A stretch of DNA of 64,000 nucleotides from Bacillus sp. WMMC1349 (GTDB lineage: Bacteria > Bacillota > Bacilli > Bacillales > Bacillaceae), in assembly GCF_013155385.1 (NCBI RefSeq), contig NZ_JABJUQ010000008.1, positions 24,529 to 88,528 on the forward strand. Direction: 5' to 3'. Made by a program: the position numbers and the translations under genes. Shown here piece by piece: positions 33,265 through 43,808 of this stretch (its first letter is position 1; each line of letters opens with the position of its first letter). The notes under the pieces were generated by a model. It worked only from the letters and a program-made list of their open reading frames with translations. It did no database searches and was not told the DNA's origin.

Positions 33265-34079
33265 TATGAAACCGCCTCTTCTTTCGTTAGAAACTTATTG
33301 ATGAAATATACTTGACCCTTGCCAGTGACTTTAGGTGTCTTACTGATACTGATATGACCATCTGAATGTGTTATAGATGTTTCCTTAATTTCGAACAATC
33401 CACTTTCCATGCTCTTTTGAGTTGGCATGTTGTAATCTGTCCCTTTTCGCTTTATTAAATATCCGTTGTCTCTTAACCATGCGAAAAATCGTTTCTGTCC
33501 CGTTTCAATTCCATTCTGTTTTAATAGTTTTGCAAGCTCCCCCACCAAAATAGATGTACTGGATGCTGACACACTATCCGCAAACAGAACTTTAGGTTTG
33601 TTTTGCTCAATTTGCTTTTTTAGTTGATTGTTCTGATTTCGCAAATCTAGCACCATTGCTTGCTTTACTTCATCACTGAAACTAGGAAAATAGTTTTTAA
33701 TGAATTGTTCTTCGTTACCTTTATTAACGTATCCGCCCGTTTTTCTAATTATAGGTAGCACTTCAGAGGTTACCCATCGTTTAAATTTTTTTGCCTTCTC
33801 TTTAATTTCTCGATTGTTCCCTTGTTTTGCAGCTCCAAATATTAAATCGTATAAACCTGATTCATTTACGAACTTTTTCTTTTGTTTTCTTCCTATTCTG
33901 TCGATGACTCCGTGGACCGCGGAGTCATCTTCCTCAACATGGTTTTGAATTGCATTATGTGGTTTCGAAAAGCTTAATGCTTTAGCAATTTCCTTTGCTC
34001 CAAACCACTCAACTCCATCCACTATCATTACAGGTAAATCTCCAAAAATTTTATGATTAAACGTTTGTAATTCATTCAT
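33264..34079 (-). CDS. Antirepressor (unit B)
   Basis: Identical to 12824..13639. Confidence 0.9.
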   Translation of the reverse strand: MNELQTFNHKIFGDLPVMIVDGVEWFGAKEIAKALSFSKPHNAIQNHVEEDDSAVHGVIDRIGRKQKKKFVNESGLYDLIFGAAKQGNNREIKEKAKKFKRWVTSEVLPIIRKTGGYVNKGNEEQFIKNYFPSFSDEVKQAMVLDLRNQNNQLKKQIEQNKPKVLFADSVSASSTSILVGELAKLLKQNGIETGQKRFFAWLRDNGYLIKRKGTDYNMPTQKSMESGLFEIKETSITHSDGHISISKTPKVTGKGQVYFINKFLTKEEAVS

Positions 34080-34214
34080 TTATGAAATCTCCTTTTTTTG
34101 TTTTGCCTTTCGTTCTTTAATAATTGAATGCATGCTCGGTCTTATCTCTTGAACAAATGTAATAGCATACTTTCCGCTAAGAACAATTGATTCAACTGAT
34201 TTGTTTTTTTTCAT
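34080..34214 (-). CDS. Small basic protein (unit B)
   Basis: Identical to 13640..13774. Confidence 0.6.
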   Translation of the reverse strand: MKKNKSVESIVLSGKYAITFVQEIRPSMHSIIKERKAKQKKEIS

Positions 34215-34459
34215 TAAGAAACATCCCTCTCTATATCTAACATTTTGTTAGGTTTTAGTTTAAAAAAAATGATTTCTGAAAAGTCACACCCAAATACATC
34301 AGCTAGTGCCACACCTTCTTCTATCTCCATCTTTTGCGGATTTCTCTCCCACGAAGAGTAAGTAGTTCTATGAATACCTAAGGCTTTAGCTACATCGTCT
34401 TGAGTTAAATTTAAACGCGCCCTCCATTCTTTTGGAGTTCTTGCAATTTTATATTCCAA
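34214..34459 (-). CDS. Cro-like regulator (unit B)
   Basis: Identical to 13774..14019. Confidence 0.88.
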   Translation of the reverse strand: MEYKIARTPKEWRARLNLTQDDVAKALGIHRTTYSSWERNPQKMEIEEGVALADVFGCDFSEIIFFKLKPNKMLDIERDVS

Positions 34460-34621
34460 TTTACCTCACCTCCTCACACGTTAATAATATCTAACATTTT
34501 ATTAGATGTCAACGATTTTTACACCATTTTTATATATTTGCGTTGTTTTTTCTAACTGTATGTTTGCTATAGCTAACATTTTGTTTTATAATAACAACAT
34601 AAATAACAAGGAGGTGAAAAA

Positions 34622-35284
34622 ATGGGGAAAAAAATAAACTTCGCCAAAAACATAGCAAGGATTAGAACAGAGTTAGGACTTTCTAAAGCTGAATTCGGAA
34701 AGCGACTTGGCTTTTCTGATGTCACAATAGGGTATTGGGAGCGAGGGGAACGAACTCCCAAGACAGGTACAATTGAAACGCTAGCAAGAAAACTAGGAGT
34801 TAGCACAGCCGAATTGATTTTTGACAATGTGGGCGAACAAAATACGCATAGTAGTATTGTTCCGATGACAGAGACAGTTCCTATATATGGATCTATTCCT
34901 GCAGGTTGCCCTAAATGGGCAGATGACAATATCATAGGTAGCCTTCCAATCCCTGATAAATTAATTAAAATGTATGGTTTGGAAAACCTCGTATCTTTGA
35001 AAATCGAAGGAGATAGCATGAACAAAATAGTGCCTAATGGTTTTTATGCTGTTATAGATACTAAAACTAAAGAAGTTGCAAACGGTGATATTGTAGCTGT
35101 CCGTATCAATGGTTATGAAACAACACTGAAAAGATTTTACCAAACAAACAACAGCATTATTCTTGAGCCAGACTCATACAATCCTGAACAAAAACCTTTT
35201 ATTTTTGATTGCACCAATCCTTTTGAATGTCCTGAAATTACAATAACGGGAAAATACGTATGGAGTTGTGCGCCGATTGATTAA
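34622..35284 (+). CDS. CI-like repressor (unit B)
   Basis: Identical to 14182..14844. Confidence 0.95.
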   Translation: MGKKINFAKNIARIRTELGLSKAEFGKRLGFSDVTIGYWERGERTPKTGTIETLARKLGVSTAELIFDNVGEQNTHSSIVPMTETVPIYGSIPAGCPKWADDNIIGSLPIPDKLIKMYGLENLVSLKIEGDSMNKIVPNGFYAVIDTKTKEVANGDIVAVRINGYETTLKRFYQTNNSIILEPDSYNPEQKPFIFDCTNPFECPEITITGKYVWSCAPID

Positions 35285-35365
35285 TTCATAATTTACCAAC
35301 GCGGGAGACTACCCGCTCTTCTTTTACAACCAAAAGAACATACATTCTGATAAAGGAGAATAAGG

Positions 35366-36778
35366 ATGAAATGTGTGATATATACAAGGGTCTCTACTGA
35401 TCTACAAGCAGAAGAAGGAATATCATTAGATCTGCAAAAAGAAAGATTGGAGCAATATGCTCTTTCTCAAGGGTGGGAAATAAAAGAAGTATATACTGAT
35501 GAAGGATTTTCTGCTAAAAATACAGAGCGACCAGCTTTTCAAAAAATGCTTAATGACATGAAATCGAAAACTTTTGACATAATTTTGGTTTATCGCTTAG
35601 ACCGCTTCACTCGTTCAGTTGTAGATTTATACGAAATACTAAAACAGATGGATAGGTATAATGTGAAATTCAAATCATCTATGGAGATATTTGACACAAC
35701 CACCGCTACTGGGCGAATGTTTATAACATTAGTAGCCACTTTAGCACAATGGGAAAGAGAAACAATTTCAGAACGTGTCAAAGATGCTATGAAAAAGCGT
35801 GCTGAAGAAGGAAAATTTAATGGTGGGAAAGTTCCTTATGGTTATAGATTAAAAAATGGAGAATTAGTTACACATAAAGAAGAAGCTAAACTTGTAAAGT
35901 TAATATTTGAACGCTCCATATCTCTAGGAGCCGGTGCATTATCGCGATACCTAAATAAAAATGGATTTAGAACAAGAAGTGGTTCATTATTTCAACGTGC
36001 AGGAATATTAAGCATAATAAACAACCCGATCTATATTGGAAAAATACGCTGGGGAGAAGAGGTTTATACTGATATCGCGCAAAAAAGCTTTGAACAAATC
36101 ATTTCTTTAGAATTATGGGAACAAGTCCATAAATCGATGGATATAAGAAAAAAGAACAATACTAAATCATACCGGAAATACACATATTTATTTAGTGGTG
36201 TTTTTAAATGTGCTCGTTGTGGTAATCCACTTATGGGTTCTCCTAAATACCGAAAAGATGGTAGCGTTAGATACGGTTATAAATGCAAGGGACATTACTC
36301 ATTAGGAATATGCGATCTCCCGCAATTTGGACAAGATTCACTGGAAAAAACATTCTTAAACTTGTTAAAACTAACTGGTTTTAAAGACAAATTAGAAACA
36401 GATGAGACAAAAGATGATATGGGTAATATAAAGAAAAAAGTAAATGAATTAGATGCAAAGAAAAAGCGTGCAAAAGAACTTTATATTGAAGGTGACTTAA
36501 CAAAGAAAGAATATCGAGAAATGTTAGAGAATTATTCAAATATGCAATCAAAACTTTTACAAAAAATCAAAACTGATTCTGAATCTGTAACACTTGAAGA
36601 GCTTGCCCTTTTCATTGAAAATATTCAAAGTGAATGGGTTAATTTAGATGACATTGAAAAGAAATCAGCTATCAACGCAGTATTTGATTACGTAAAAGTT
36701 GATGTAAAAACTTTCTCTAAACCATCTCGATATTCTCAACCAGCAGAGATTATCATTACTGAATATAAGTTAAATTAA
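35366..36778 (+). CDS. int: Large serine recombinase (unit B)
   Basis: Identical to 14926..16338. Its stop lies only 26 bp before the short junction, and no tail-gene frame remains. Confidence 0.96.
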   Translation: MKCVIYTRVSTDLQAEEGISLDLQKERLEQYALSQGWEIKEVYTDEGFSAKNTERPAFQKMLNDMKSKTFDIILVYRLDRFTRSVVDLYEILKQMDRYNVKFKSSMEIFDTTTATGRMFITLVATLAQWERETISERVKDAMKKRAEEGKFNGGKVPYGYRLKNGELVTHKEEAKLVKLIFERSISLGAGALSRYLNKNGFRTRSGSLFQRAGILSIINNPIYIGKIRWGEEVYTDIAQKSFEQIISLELWEQVHKSMDIRKKNNTKSYRKYTYLFSGVFKCARCGNPLMGSPKYRKDGSVRYGYKCKGHYSLGICDLPQFGQDSLEKTFLNLLKLTGFKDKLETDETKDDMGNIKKKVNELDAKKKRAKELYIEGDLTKKEYREMLENYSNMQSKLLQKIKTDSESVTLEELALFIENIQSEWVNLDDIEKKSAINAVFDYVKVDVKTFSKPSRYSQPAEIIITEYKLN

Positions 36779-36813
36779 TCGTGATTTTCTGACCATAACG
36801 GAGTAGTAAAGAC

Positions 36814-37227
36814 CTATTCTACTACATTCACTAGCTTGTACCCTCTTTTAATTACGCTTGCCATCGCTTGTAACATTCTTTCATTTGCGCTTCTCATACT
36901 TCGCTGAATAAATGGATTAGCTGGCTGATGAATGGTTCCGAATTCCGGTAAGTGAACACGGAATTTTGTGTCTTTAGTAGGTCCAACAACAGCATAGATT
37001 TCACCATCCAAATCCTTTCGAGTACGGTTTCCAACAATAATATCCTCATCAATATGGGGATGACTGCCCCCAATATCAGATCGAGGTGCATTTTTATCTA
37101 TTTCTTTGGCAAGAATAGCACCCCCGGCTTTTACGGCTGCTTTATTGATTGACTCATCTTTCCTTGCAAGGTCAGTTAAATATGAATCTAATTCTTTAAA
37201 GCCCTGCATCTCCATTTCAAATTCCAT
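36814..37227 (-). CDS. HK97 gp10-like protein, extended C-terminus (unit B)
   Basis: Same as 16567..16965 for 132 residues, then VNVVE is added because an extra base near 36832 removes the usual TGA. The stop now falls inside the junction palindrome. Either a real variant or a base-calling error. Confidence 0.85.
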   Translation of the reverse strand: MEFEMEMQGFKELDSYLTDLARKDESINKAAVKAGGAILAKEIDKNAPRSDIGGSHPHIDEDIIVGNRTRKDLDGEIYAVVGPTKDTKFRVHLPEFGTIHQPANPFIQRSMRSANERMLQAMASVIKRGYKLVNVVE

Positions 37228-37534
37228 TATTCCACCGCCTTGCCCTTATTGTGGTGAAATGTTTCCGAGAATAGTTCGGCAAAATTGATTCAATCTCGTA
37301 TGGTTGATCTTGAAAAAGAATTCGCATATGTTCGTTAAGATCTTCACGGTGACGAATTGTAAATTTTATAGTTTTTTCTTTCTGAACAGCTGCCGCTGCA
37401 TAATACTCTCGGCCTTTTAATCCCTCAGCTTTGGCCCAGCATTCCACAACAGTTTCATACTTACCTTCCACAGGGAGGCGCCCGCCCTCTTTTTTCTGTT
37501 GAAATTCAATCCGATACCGCATGTCATTCAACAT
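37217..37534 (-). CDS. Head closure protein, altered C-terminus (unit B)
   Basis: Same as 16965..17273 except that one missing T at about 37240 changes the last residues from RAKAVE to RARRWNNGI and extends the protein to 105 residues. Likely a homopolymer error; function would probably survive. Confidence 0.85.
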   Translation of the reverse strand: MLNDMRYRIEFQQKKEGGRLPVEGKYETVVECWAKAEGLKGREYYAAAAVQKEKTIKFTIRHREDLNEHMRILFQDQPYEIESILPNYSRKHFTTIRARRWNNGI

Positions 37535-37826
37535 TGGAACCAGTCTCCGAAACCGTATATTTTAATTGATTGATCATCATCGTTAGCACCCCATCAAGGT
37601 TTGAAGTTGTGCCAGCTACTTCCCTGTTTTCATACCAATGCGTTACAAATGCTTTTACACACATATCAGCTCGTGCTGAATGATTTGGGAACTTTAAACC
37701 AGTTGCAGCTGTAATATATTCCTTCGCCGAAGCGATAAATCCCAGGATTAAATCATCTTCCAAATCACCATCAACCCTGAGAAATTTTTTCGCTTCTTTA
37801 AGTTCTTTTTGCTCAATTTCTGTCAT
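37524..37826 (-). CDS. gp6-like connector (unit B)
   Basis: Identical to 17263..17565. Confidence 0.92.
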   Translation of the reverse strand: MTEIEQKELKEAKKFLRVDGDLEDDLILGFIASAKEYITAATGLKFPNHSARADMCVKAFVTHWYENREVAGTTSNLDGVLTMMINQLKYTVSETGSNVE

Positions 37827-37854
37827 TGGGCATCACCTAGCTTTCATTCACCTA

Positions 37855-39135
37855 TTATTTGTTCTCACCAGAACCGGGATTTGGAACCCCATTGTCTGGA
37901 GTTGCATCTTTGATTGATGAAAACTCTGCAAACACAACAGCATCAGTATCCCAAAGAACAACATCTTCACGTTCAATGATTCGCATATCTGTAGAATTAC
38001 GATAGAATGCTTTACCGCCAACATTTGTCGTTAAAATGGAATATTGCTGACGGTCAAATAGTTTAACAGCTTCTTTAAGATCACCGACAATCAACGGATA
38101 TTTTGGCGCTGCTTTTGTACCACCGTTTGGCAAATATTTATCAGATATAACGGACACAGGCTTTCCGAATAAAAGTTTTTTAGTCGGATCTGTTGGATTA
38201 GGCTGTAGTAAGTACCGGCCAAAAGCATCCTTCAATTTATCCAAAACATTAAATCCTGATTGATTTGTAATAAAAGAGGTTGTGGCGTTGATAGCTGGAT
38301 CAAGCTTGACGTTCAAAATATCTTTAATATCGTCTTGCTTTGAAACTGCTGTTTTTACGAGTGTTCCTAATTGCTTAATAATCAACGTATTACGCGTAAC
38401 AGCTGATTTCTTAGCGAGCCAATTGGTCAAATATTGAAGAAGCGCTTCTTGTGTATCTGAAAGCAAATCATTAGAAAGAACCAAAATTCCTGCATAATCT
38501 TTAATGTTATATTTAATGTTTTCAAATTTAGGATTCTCTAGTTCCGTAATATCCGCTAATTCTTCAAGGTTTGCTAATGGAGTGATATCTGCTAGTTTTT
38601 CAAGCACTCGTGAACCTTTATTTGTAGATACCGGAATGACATCAACGAGATTAGCCAGTGTATCAAATTGTCTACGTTTTTCGTTGATCTTCGTTGAAAT
38701 ATCTTGCGGAACAACAAGACCGCCATCTTCATCCACACCTTCTTTCATTGCGGAAAGAGGTTTCGGTATTGTTCCAGATTTAAGAGCTGACGCAAAAAGC
38801 TGAACATGGTTCTTTACTTCCGTTTTGGCGATATCATCTGTTGGCTGTTGACCAGTTGCTACTGAATCTTGTGATGTCTGCTCCTGTTCATAAGGGACTT
38901 GCATATTTCGGACTTCTTCATATGTCTGGATCTGCTCTTTTATTTGTTGAGCTTCAGAAAGTAGTTTTTTAGCTTCATCAATTTTCCCTTTGTCTGTCAA
39001 TGCTTCAATTTCTGTACGCTTTTCTGCTAGCGTTTGGCGTAACTCCCGTTCTTTTTTAGACATTCCACCTCCAGCAAAAAATTGAATATCTAGTTTCAAT
39101 AAAAAATTTTTTTGTTTTAATAGTTTCGGTTTCAA
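37855..39135 (-). CDS. Major capsid protein (unit B)
   Basis: Identical to 17594..18874. Confidence 0.94.
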   Translation of the reverse strand: MKPKLLKQKNFLLKLDIQFFAGGGMSKKERELRQTLAEKRTEIEALTDKGKIDEAKKLLSEAQQIKEQIQTYEEVRNMQVPYEQEQTSQDSVATGQQPTDDIAKTEVKNHVQLFASALKSGTIPKPLSAMKEGVDEDGGLVVPQDISTKINEKRRQFDTLANLVDVIPVSTNKGSRVLEKLADITPLANLEELADITELENPKFENIKYNIKDYAGILVLSNDLLSDTQEALLQYLTNWLAKKSAVTRNTLIIKQLGTLVKTAVSKQDDIKDILNVKLDPAINATTSFITNQSGFNVLDKLKDAFGRYLLQPNPTDPTKKLLFGKPVSVISDKYLPNGGTKAAPKYPLIVGDLKEAVKLFDRQQYSILTTNVGGKAFYRNSTDMRIIEREDVVLWDTDAVVFAEFSSIKDATPDNGVPNPGSGENK

Positions 39136-39174
39136 ATTCTTGTCCTCCTTAAAAGTGGCATTAAAAAAGAACCC

Positions 39175-39918
39175 TTAAAGATTTAAGAGTTCAAGTTTCA
39201 TATCAATTTTTTGTTTTTGTAATTCATCCAATCCTGCTTCTTCAGCCGAATTTTCAGCAACTGTTTTAGCAACTATCTTTCCTGGCACATGTTTAAAGTG
39301 TGCCAAAATTTGATGATCAATACAGGCTGCTACATCCTTTGATTCTGAGACCTCATCAATCAAACCATAATGTAATGCTTCATCAGCTGTCAGCCACGTT
39401 TCTTCATCAAGTAATTGATGTAAAGTAACATCATCCAGCTTGTCACCAGCTTTATCAAGGTATGTCGAAACAATACTTTCTGTGATCTTGTCAAGATCAT
39501 CGGCAGCCTTTCGAAATTCTGTTGCATTCCCGACCATTCCCATGTAAGGATTATGAATCATCATCATGGCGTTACTTGGCATTGTAATGTTATCCCCCGC
39601 CATTGCAATAACTGAGGCAATACTTCCAGCCAGTGCATCCACATAAACATTAATTTTAGCTTTATGACGTTTAAGCATTGAATGAATCGCTTGGCCCTCA
39701 AAGACATCTCCTCCAGGTGAATTAATGTACAAATCAATAGAGCTTACATCACCTAAACTTTTCAATTCTGACTGAAAAACTTTAGAAGAACTCTCACTAA
39801 ACCATCCTTCACCCGTTATTGAGCCATAAAGTGTGATTTCAGCAGTAGAATCATTCAGAATCTTCATGTTCCAATACTTGTTTTTCTTCTTCGTTGCCAT
39901 CACCCCCCTTCTGTTCAT
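39175..39918 (-). CDS. ClpP-type prohead protease (unit B)
   Basis: Identical to 18914..19657. Confidence 0.93.
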   Translation of the reverse strand: MNRRGVMATKKKNKYWNMKILNDSTAEITLYGSITGEGWFSESSSKVFQSELKSLGDVSSIDLYINSPGGDVFEGQAIHSMLKRHKAKINVYVDALAGSIASVIAMAGDNITMPSNAMMMIHNPYMGMVGNATEFRKAADDLDKITESIVSTYLDKAGDKLDDVTLHQLLDEETWLTADEALHYGLIDEVSESKDVAACIDHQILAHFKHVPGKIVAKTVAENSAEEAGLDELQKQKIDMKLELLNL

Positions 39919-41155
39919 CAGATGTCCCTTTTACTTTGTTCAATTGATATTCTTTCATAATTGAAAGAGGAACAAGATTTAAATTCCCATAATGCTCATC
40001 CCCAATATCTCCAATTCCGGTCATGTCCTCTTTTTGAAGGATTGTGTTTACGCTAAAAGCGCCAACACTTTGCATCGTTTTATAAAACTCAGCACGAGAT
40101 TTACTATCTCCACGAAGTTCTGATTCTAGGTTAAATTTAAAGTAATAACCACTTTTTAACTGGTTTTCTGTCAATATTTTATCGTTCAATTCTTGTTCTA
40201 TATTTGTCACTAAAGGTTGTAACGTCGTTTTGACATAATCCAATGATTGTTGTTCGATATTAGAGAAAGTGGCTCGATCAAGTTCACCTATTTTATGTGG
40301 TGGTACCTTATAAATAGATGCGATCTGCTGACGGTTCCATTTCATGGACTCAATAAATTGAGCATCCTTCATCGGCATGGTTACTTGTGAATAGTCGAGA
40401 CCAGCGTCTAGGACTGCAATAGACTGACCCGCATTTACACGCTCCCAGTCTTCTCTCACAATTTTTTTACTTTCTCTATCTAATAGAGTTGGTGCTTTGA
40501 CAACGCCAAACGGAGCGCCACCATTTTTATAAAATTTTGCATTGAATTTTGTGGCAGCTCGATTTGATCCGATATTGTCACGAATAACTGAAATCGGAGT
40601 TTGTCCCACAATTCCATCAAGAGAAAGGTTTTTAAAATGCAGAACTTCTTCATAAAAAAACTCACGATATTTGCTGTCAATCGTGGTTGAATACCAAACC
40701 CGACCGTTATTAGGGTCAATATTTGTATTTGTTGCCTCAGGGTTTAAAGGTCTGATTCCAGTCACATTTCCGTCTTTATCAAAAAGCAAAAGATTGTAAC
40801 TGTTCCCCCAAGTACAAAGCCTTGTGACCAAAAGCCTTTTCCAAATAAAACTTGTCATATAATCATTGACTTTGTTCAGAATCATCTCACTAATATCATT
40901 TTGGACTTGTTTGATATTGCCGTTTTTATTCTGAAAAAGTTTGATTGGCAGTTTCGCGATATCATCCGCCAAAACTATGACACATGCATAAACATCGGGA
41001 TGAAGAACAGCTGTTTTTGATGATACTCTTTCACCTGATGAGGTTTCAGTGCCAGCAAAAATATTTCTAAACCAATTGGCTGGATGAAGAAGGGAGCCGC
41101 TATCCTCTTCTGCGATTTCATTCTTGACCCCGCCCTTTAAACGGCTTAATAGCAT
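39851..41155 (-). CDS. Portal protein (unit B/C border)
   Basis: Identical to 19590..20894; the arbitrary unit border lies inside it. Confidence 0.96.
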   Translation of the reverse strand: MLLSRLKGGVKNEIAEEDSGSLLHPANWFRNIFAGTETSSGERVSSKTAVLHPDVYACVIVLADDIAKLPIKLFQNKNGNIKQVQNDISEMILNKVNDYMTSFIWKRLLVTRLCTWGNSYNLLLFDKDGNVTGIRPLNPEATNTNIDPNNGRVWYSTTIDSKYREFFYEEVLHFKNLSLDGIVGQTPISVIRDNIGSNRAATKFNAKFYKNGGAPFGVVKAPTLLDRESKKIVREDWERVNAGQSIAVLDAGLDYSQVTMPMKDAQFIESMKWNRQQIASIYKVPPHKIGELDRATFSNIEQQSLDYVKTTLQPLVTNIEQELNDKILTENQLKSGYYFKFNLESELRGDSKSRAEFYKTMQSVGAFSVNTILQKEDMTGIGDIGDEHYGNLNLVPLSIMKEYQLNKVKGTSDEQKGGDGNEEEKQVLEHEDSE

Positions 41156-41344
41156 CTAATCCCCTCCTTCCTCCTTACGCTGCCTATCTACACCTAACAA
41201 GCCAGCAAGAGAAAATAAAAAAACACCGGTCGCAATCAAACCCGCGTTGATATTTATTCGATATATGGCAGTAGAAATGAATATCATCCCTATAATAAGT
41301 AAGATATCATCTATAAACGGCTGCATACTTTTTATAAATTTCAT
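41156..41344 (-). CDS. DUF1056-like membrane protein (unit C)
   Basis: Identical to 455..643. Confidence 0.75.
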   Translation of the reverse strand: MKFIKSMQPFIDDILLIIGMIFISTAIYRININAGLIATGVFLFSLAGLLGVDRQRKEEGGD

Positions 41345-41355
41345 ATTCCCACCTC

Positions 41356-43065
41356 CTACAGGCTGAAAGATCCTGACTTGATATAAGCATTTAAGTCAAT
41401 CGTCATATCAATTTGAGATGCTCTCACATGTGCATTAATAAGGGCTGCAGCAGGGTCAATCCGTTGTGTTGACTTTGATTTGTCCAGCATGATATTTTCT
41501 TGAGCATCTACTTTTGTAACAGCATTACCCATCGCCCATGTCAGTAGATCGTTTTTATTATGGATGATGTTTTTCGCCTTTACTTTTTCGCGAAAGTCTT
41601 TTGTAGGCTCTGAAAGTGTGGCAACTCCCTGCCTAATTTCAATCATCACATATCCGTCAGCCTCCATCTGTTGAGCAAACTGTGTCGCATTATATGGATC
41701 GTAACCGATTTCTTTAATTTTCCATCCTTTCTCTTTCTCCATTTTCTTGATATAAGCTCTGATATAGTCATAATCAACTACAGCACCATCAGTAACGGTT
41801 AACCAGTTCCTCTCCCTCCACAAGTCATAAGGGACATGATCTGTCTTCATACGTTCATAGAATGTATCTTCAGGCATAAAACCATGACTTTCTACAGCAA
41901 AGCTCCCATCATCTAACGGAAAAATAAAAGATACGGCTGTCAGGTCAATTCGTTTTGATAAGTCAATTCCAACATAGCACTCCCGGCCGGATAGATCAGG
42001 AAAATGATCAGATCCACAATCTTTCCAAGCTTGCATGTCCATGTAGCCATTTTCACGCATGTTAACCCAGATATTCATATTCTTAGTCAGAAAGTTCCTC
42101 ATTTTCTCTGGTACAGCCAAGGCAACTTCCAACTCTCCACGCAGATAATTAAGTCCATGTTCATTTTTAGCAACAATAGGATTGGCTTTGATCCAGTTCT
42201 GCTCATCCTTAATGTCATCACCTTTGTCTAATTCATTAACCATCACAAAATACTGCTCATTTGTTTCTACTTTATTTGGATCTAAAATGCGTGACACGTA
42301 ATCATATTCAACGCGGTAGGCAGGGTTATTTAATTCAAAACCGGCAGTCGTAATAATGACCATTAACGGCTGATTTCGTGCAGCCATACCAGAAACAAGT
42401 ACATCATATATTTCAGATGTTTTATGTGCGTGATATTCGTCTATAATTCCGCACTGAGGATTGAACCCATCTCCTGTTTTCCCTGCATCTTTAGAGAGTG
42501 CCTCAATTTTAGATTGTGTTTTTGGATGTTCAATTTTCCCGTAGGCAATCCTATATTTTTGCTCAGGTTTATTTAATAGCTCACACTGAAGAATCTGTGC
42601 TTTGATCTCATTCCAACATATTTTTGCTTGCTCAGTTTTCGTTGCCCCAATGTAGACCTCTGACATATTTTCATCATTTGCCATAGCTTCATAAGAAGCA
42701 ACACAAGCTAAACTTTGTGTTTTCGCGTTCTTACGTCCAACTTGCCAATATACTTTTGTGAATCTGCGATACCTTGTTTCTTTGTGAACCCACCCATACA
42801 CATTGCCAAAAATAAAAATTTGGATTGGTTCGGGGACAATATTTTCTCCTGCGAGAGGTCCTTTTGTATGCTTAAACTGAGTCATCCAATAAAGAAACCG
42901 TCTAGCTTTCTCGTCATCAAATATATAAGGGAACTCCCTTGTTCCTTCTCTCTTAATGTCATTTAAAAAGCGATGACAAGCCCAAATATGTTTTTGACAC
43001 GCCACAATCTCACCCGATATCACATCGCGCGAGTAGTCAATCATAAACTGTTTAATTGTATTCAT
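41356..43065 (-). CDS. terL: Terminase large subunit (unit C)
   Basis: Identical to 655..2364. Confidence 0.97.
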   Translation of the reverse strand: MNTIKQFMIDYSRDVISGEIVACQKHIWACHRFLNDIKREGTREFPYIFDDEKARRFLYWMTQFKHTKGPLAGENIVPEPIQIFIFGNVYGWVHKETRYRRFTKVYWQVGRKNAKTQSLACVASYEAMANDENMSEVYIGATKTEQAKICWNEIKAQILQCELLNKPEQKYRIAYGKIEHPKTQSKIEALSKDAGKTGDGFNPQCGIIDEYHAHKTSEIYDVLVSGMAARNQPLMVIITTAGFELNNPAYRVEYDYVSRILDPNKVETNEQYFVMVNELDKGDDIKDEQNWIKANPIVAKNEHGLNYLRGELEVALAVPEKMRNFLTKNMNIWVNMRENGYMDMQAWKDCGSDHFPDLSGRECYVGIDLSKRIDLTAVSFIFPLDDGSFAVESHGFMPEDTFYERMKTDHVPYDLWRERNWLTVTDGAVVDYDYIRAYIKKMEKEKGWKIKEIGYDPYNATQFAQQMEADGYVMIEIRQGVATLSEPTKDFREKVKAKNIIHNKNDLLTWAMGNAVTKVDAQENIMLDKSKSTQRIDPAAALINAHVRASQIDMTIDLNAYIKSGSFSL

Positions 43066-43580
43066 ACATTACCAAACTCCTTTTCCGCTGCCGTCTTTTC
43101 TCGTTCTTCCTGAGTTTTGGTGATGGCTAGTTTTGCACGTGCAGACGGTGTAAGGCCAAAATGGTTGGCCGCAGATATCATCTGATCATAATAATTTTTC
43201 TCGCGTTTAAGAAGGGGATGTTCTTCACCAACCGACTTGATGGGCTGACCATTTTCATTACACCCTTCTGTGTTTATCATGATGCCATCTTCATCAATTT
43301 TTTTTGTAATAGAAATATATCGAGAGTAAATCTTACAATAGGTGGCCAACATGTTGATATCCGCCTCTGTGATGAGATCCACTTCAGACAATAAAGCAGC
43401 AACCCGTTTAAATTCTTTTTTAGCTACCTTATCATCCAACCATGAAGGAGGCTTAATATTTTCAGTACGCATTTTCATTTGTTTTTCATATTTAGCTCTG
43501 GTGGCTAATTCCTCAGTATTCTTTTTATTCGGATTACCCTGTATTAGTTGAAGAGCTGCAGATTTTGCGGGTCTCGGCAT
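43062..43580 (-). CDS. terS: Terminase small subunit (unit C)
   Basis: Identical to 2361..2879. Confidence 0.93.
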   Translation of the reverse strand: MPRPAKSAALQLIQGNPNKKNTEELATRAKYEKQMKMRTENIKPPSWLDDKVAKKEFKRVAALLSEVDLITEADINMLATYCKIYSRYISITKKIDEDGIMINTEGCNENGQPIKSVGEEHPLLKREKNYYDQMISAANHFGLTPSARAKLAITKTQEEREKTAAEKEFGNV

Positions 43581-43808
43581 GTTTTTCACCTCATTTCGTT
43601 AAAAAAATCTTCTTTTTTCGCTTGTTTTTTCCGTCAAACATGCTATGATGAAACTAACAATCAAATCGTTTATATCAAGCCCTCTTGGCAAATCGCCGAG
43701 AGGGTATTTTGTATTTTTCGGGAACTTTGAAAAGCGGTGTTTGTTTGCAGAAGAGGGCGCGCCGTTCCCCAGACGGTTGTTTTCCAAAGATTTTAGTAGG
43801 GGGGTATC

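Larger units (their letters stand above)
20441..40701. repeat. Tandem unit B (20,261 bp)
   Basis: Same sequence as unit A except near the recombinase/gp10 junction. It lacks 180 bp between two AGTA tetranucleotides, has two extra single bases at about 36815 and 36832, and lacks one T at about 37240. The net difference from unit A is 179 bp. Confidence 0.97.
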
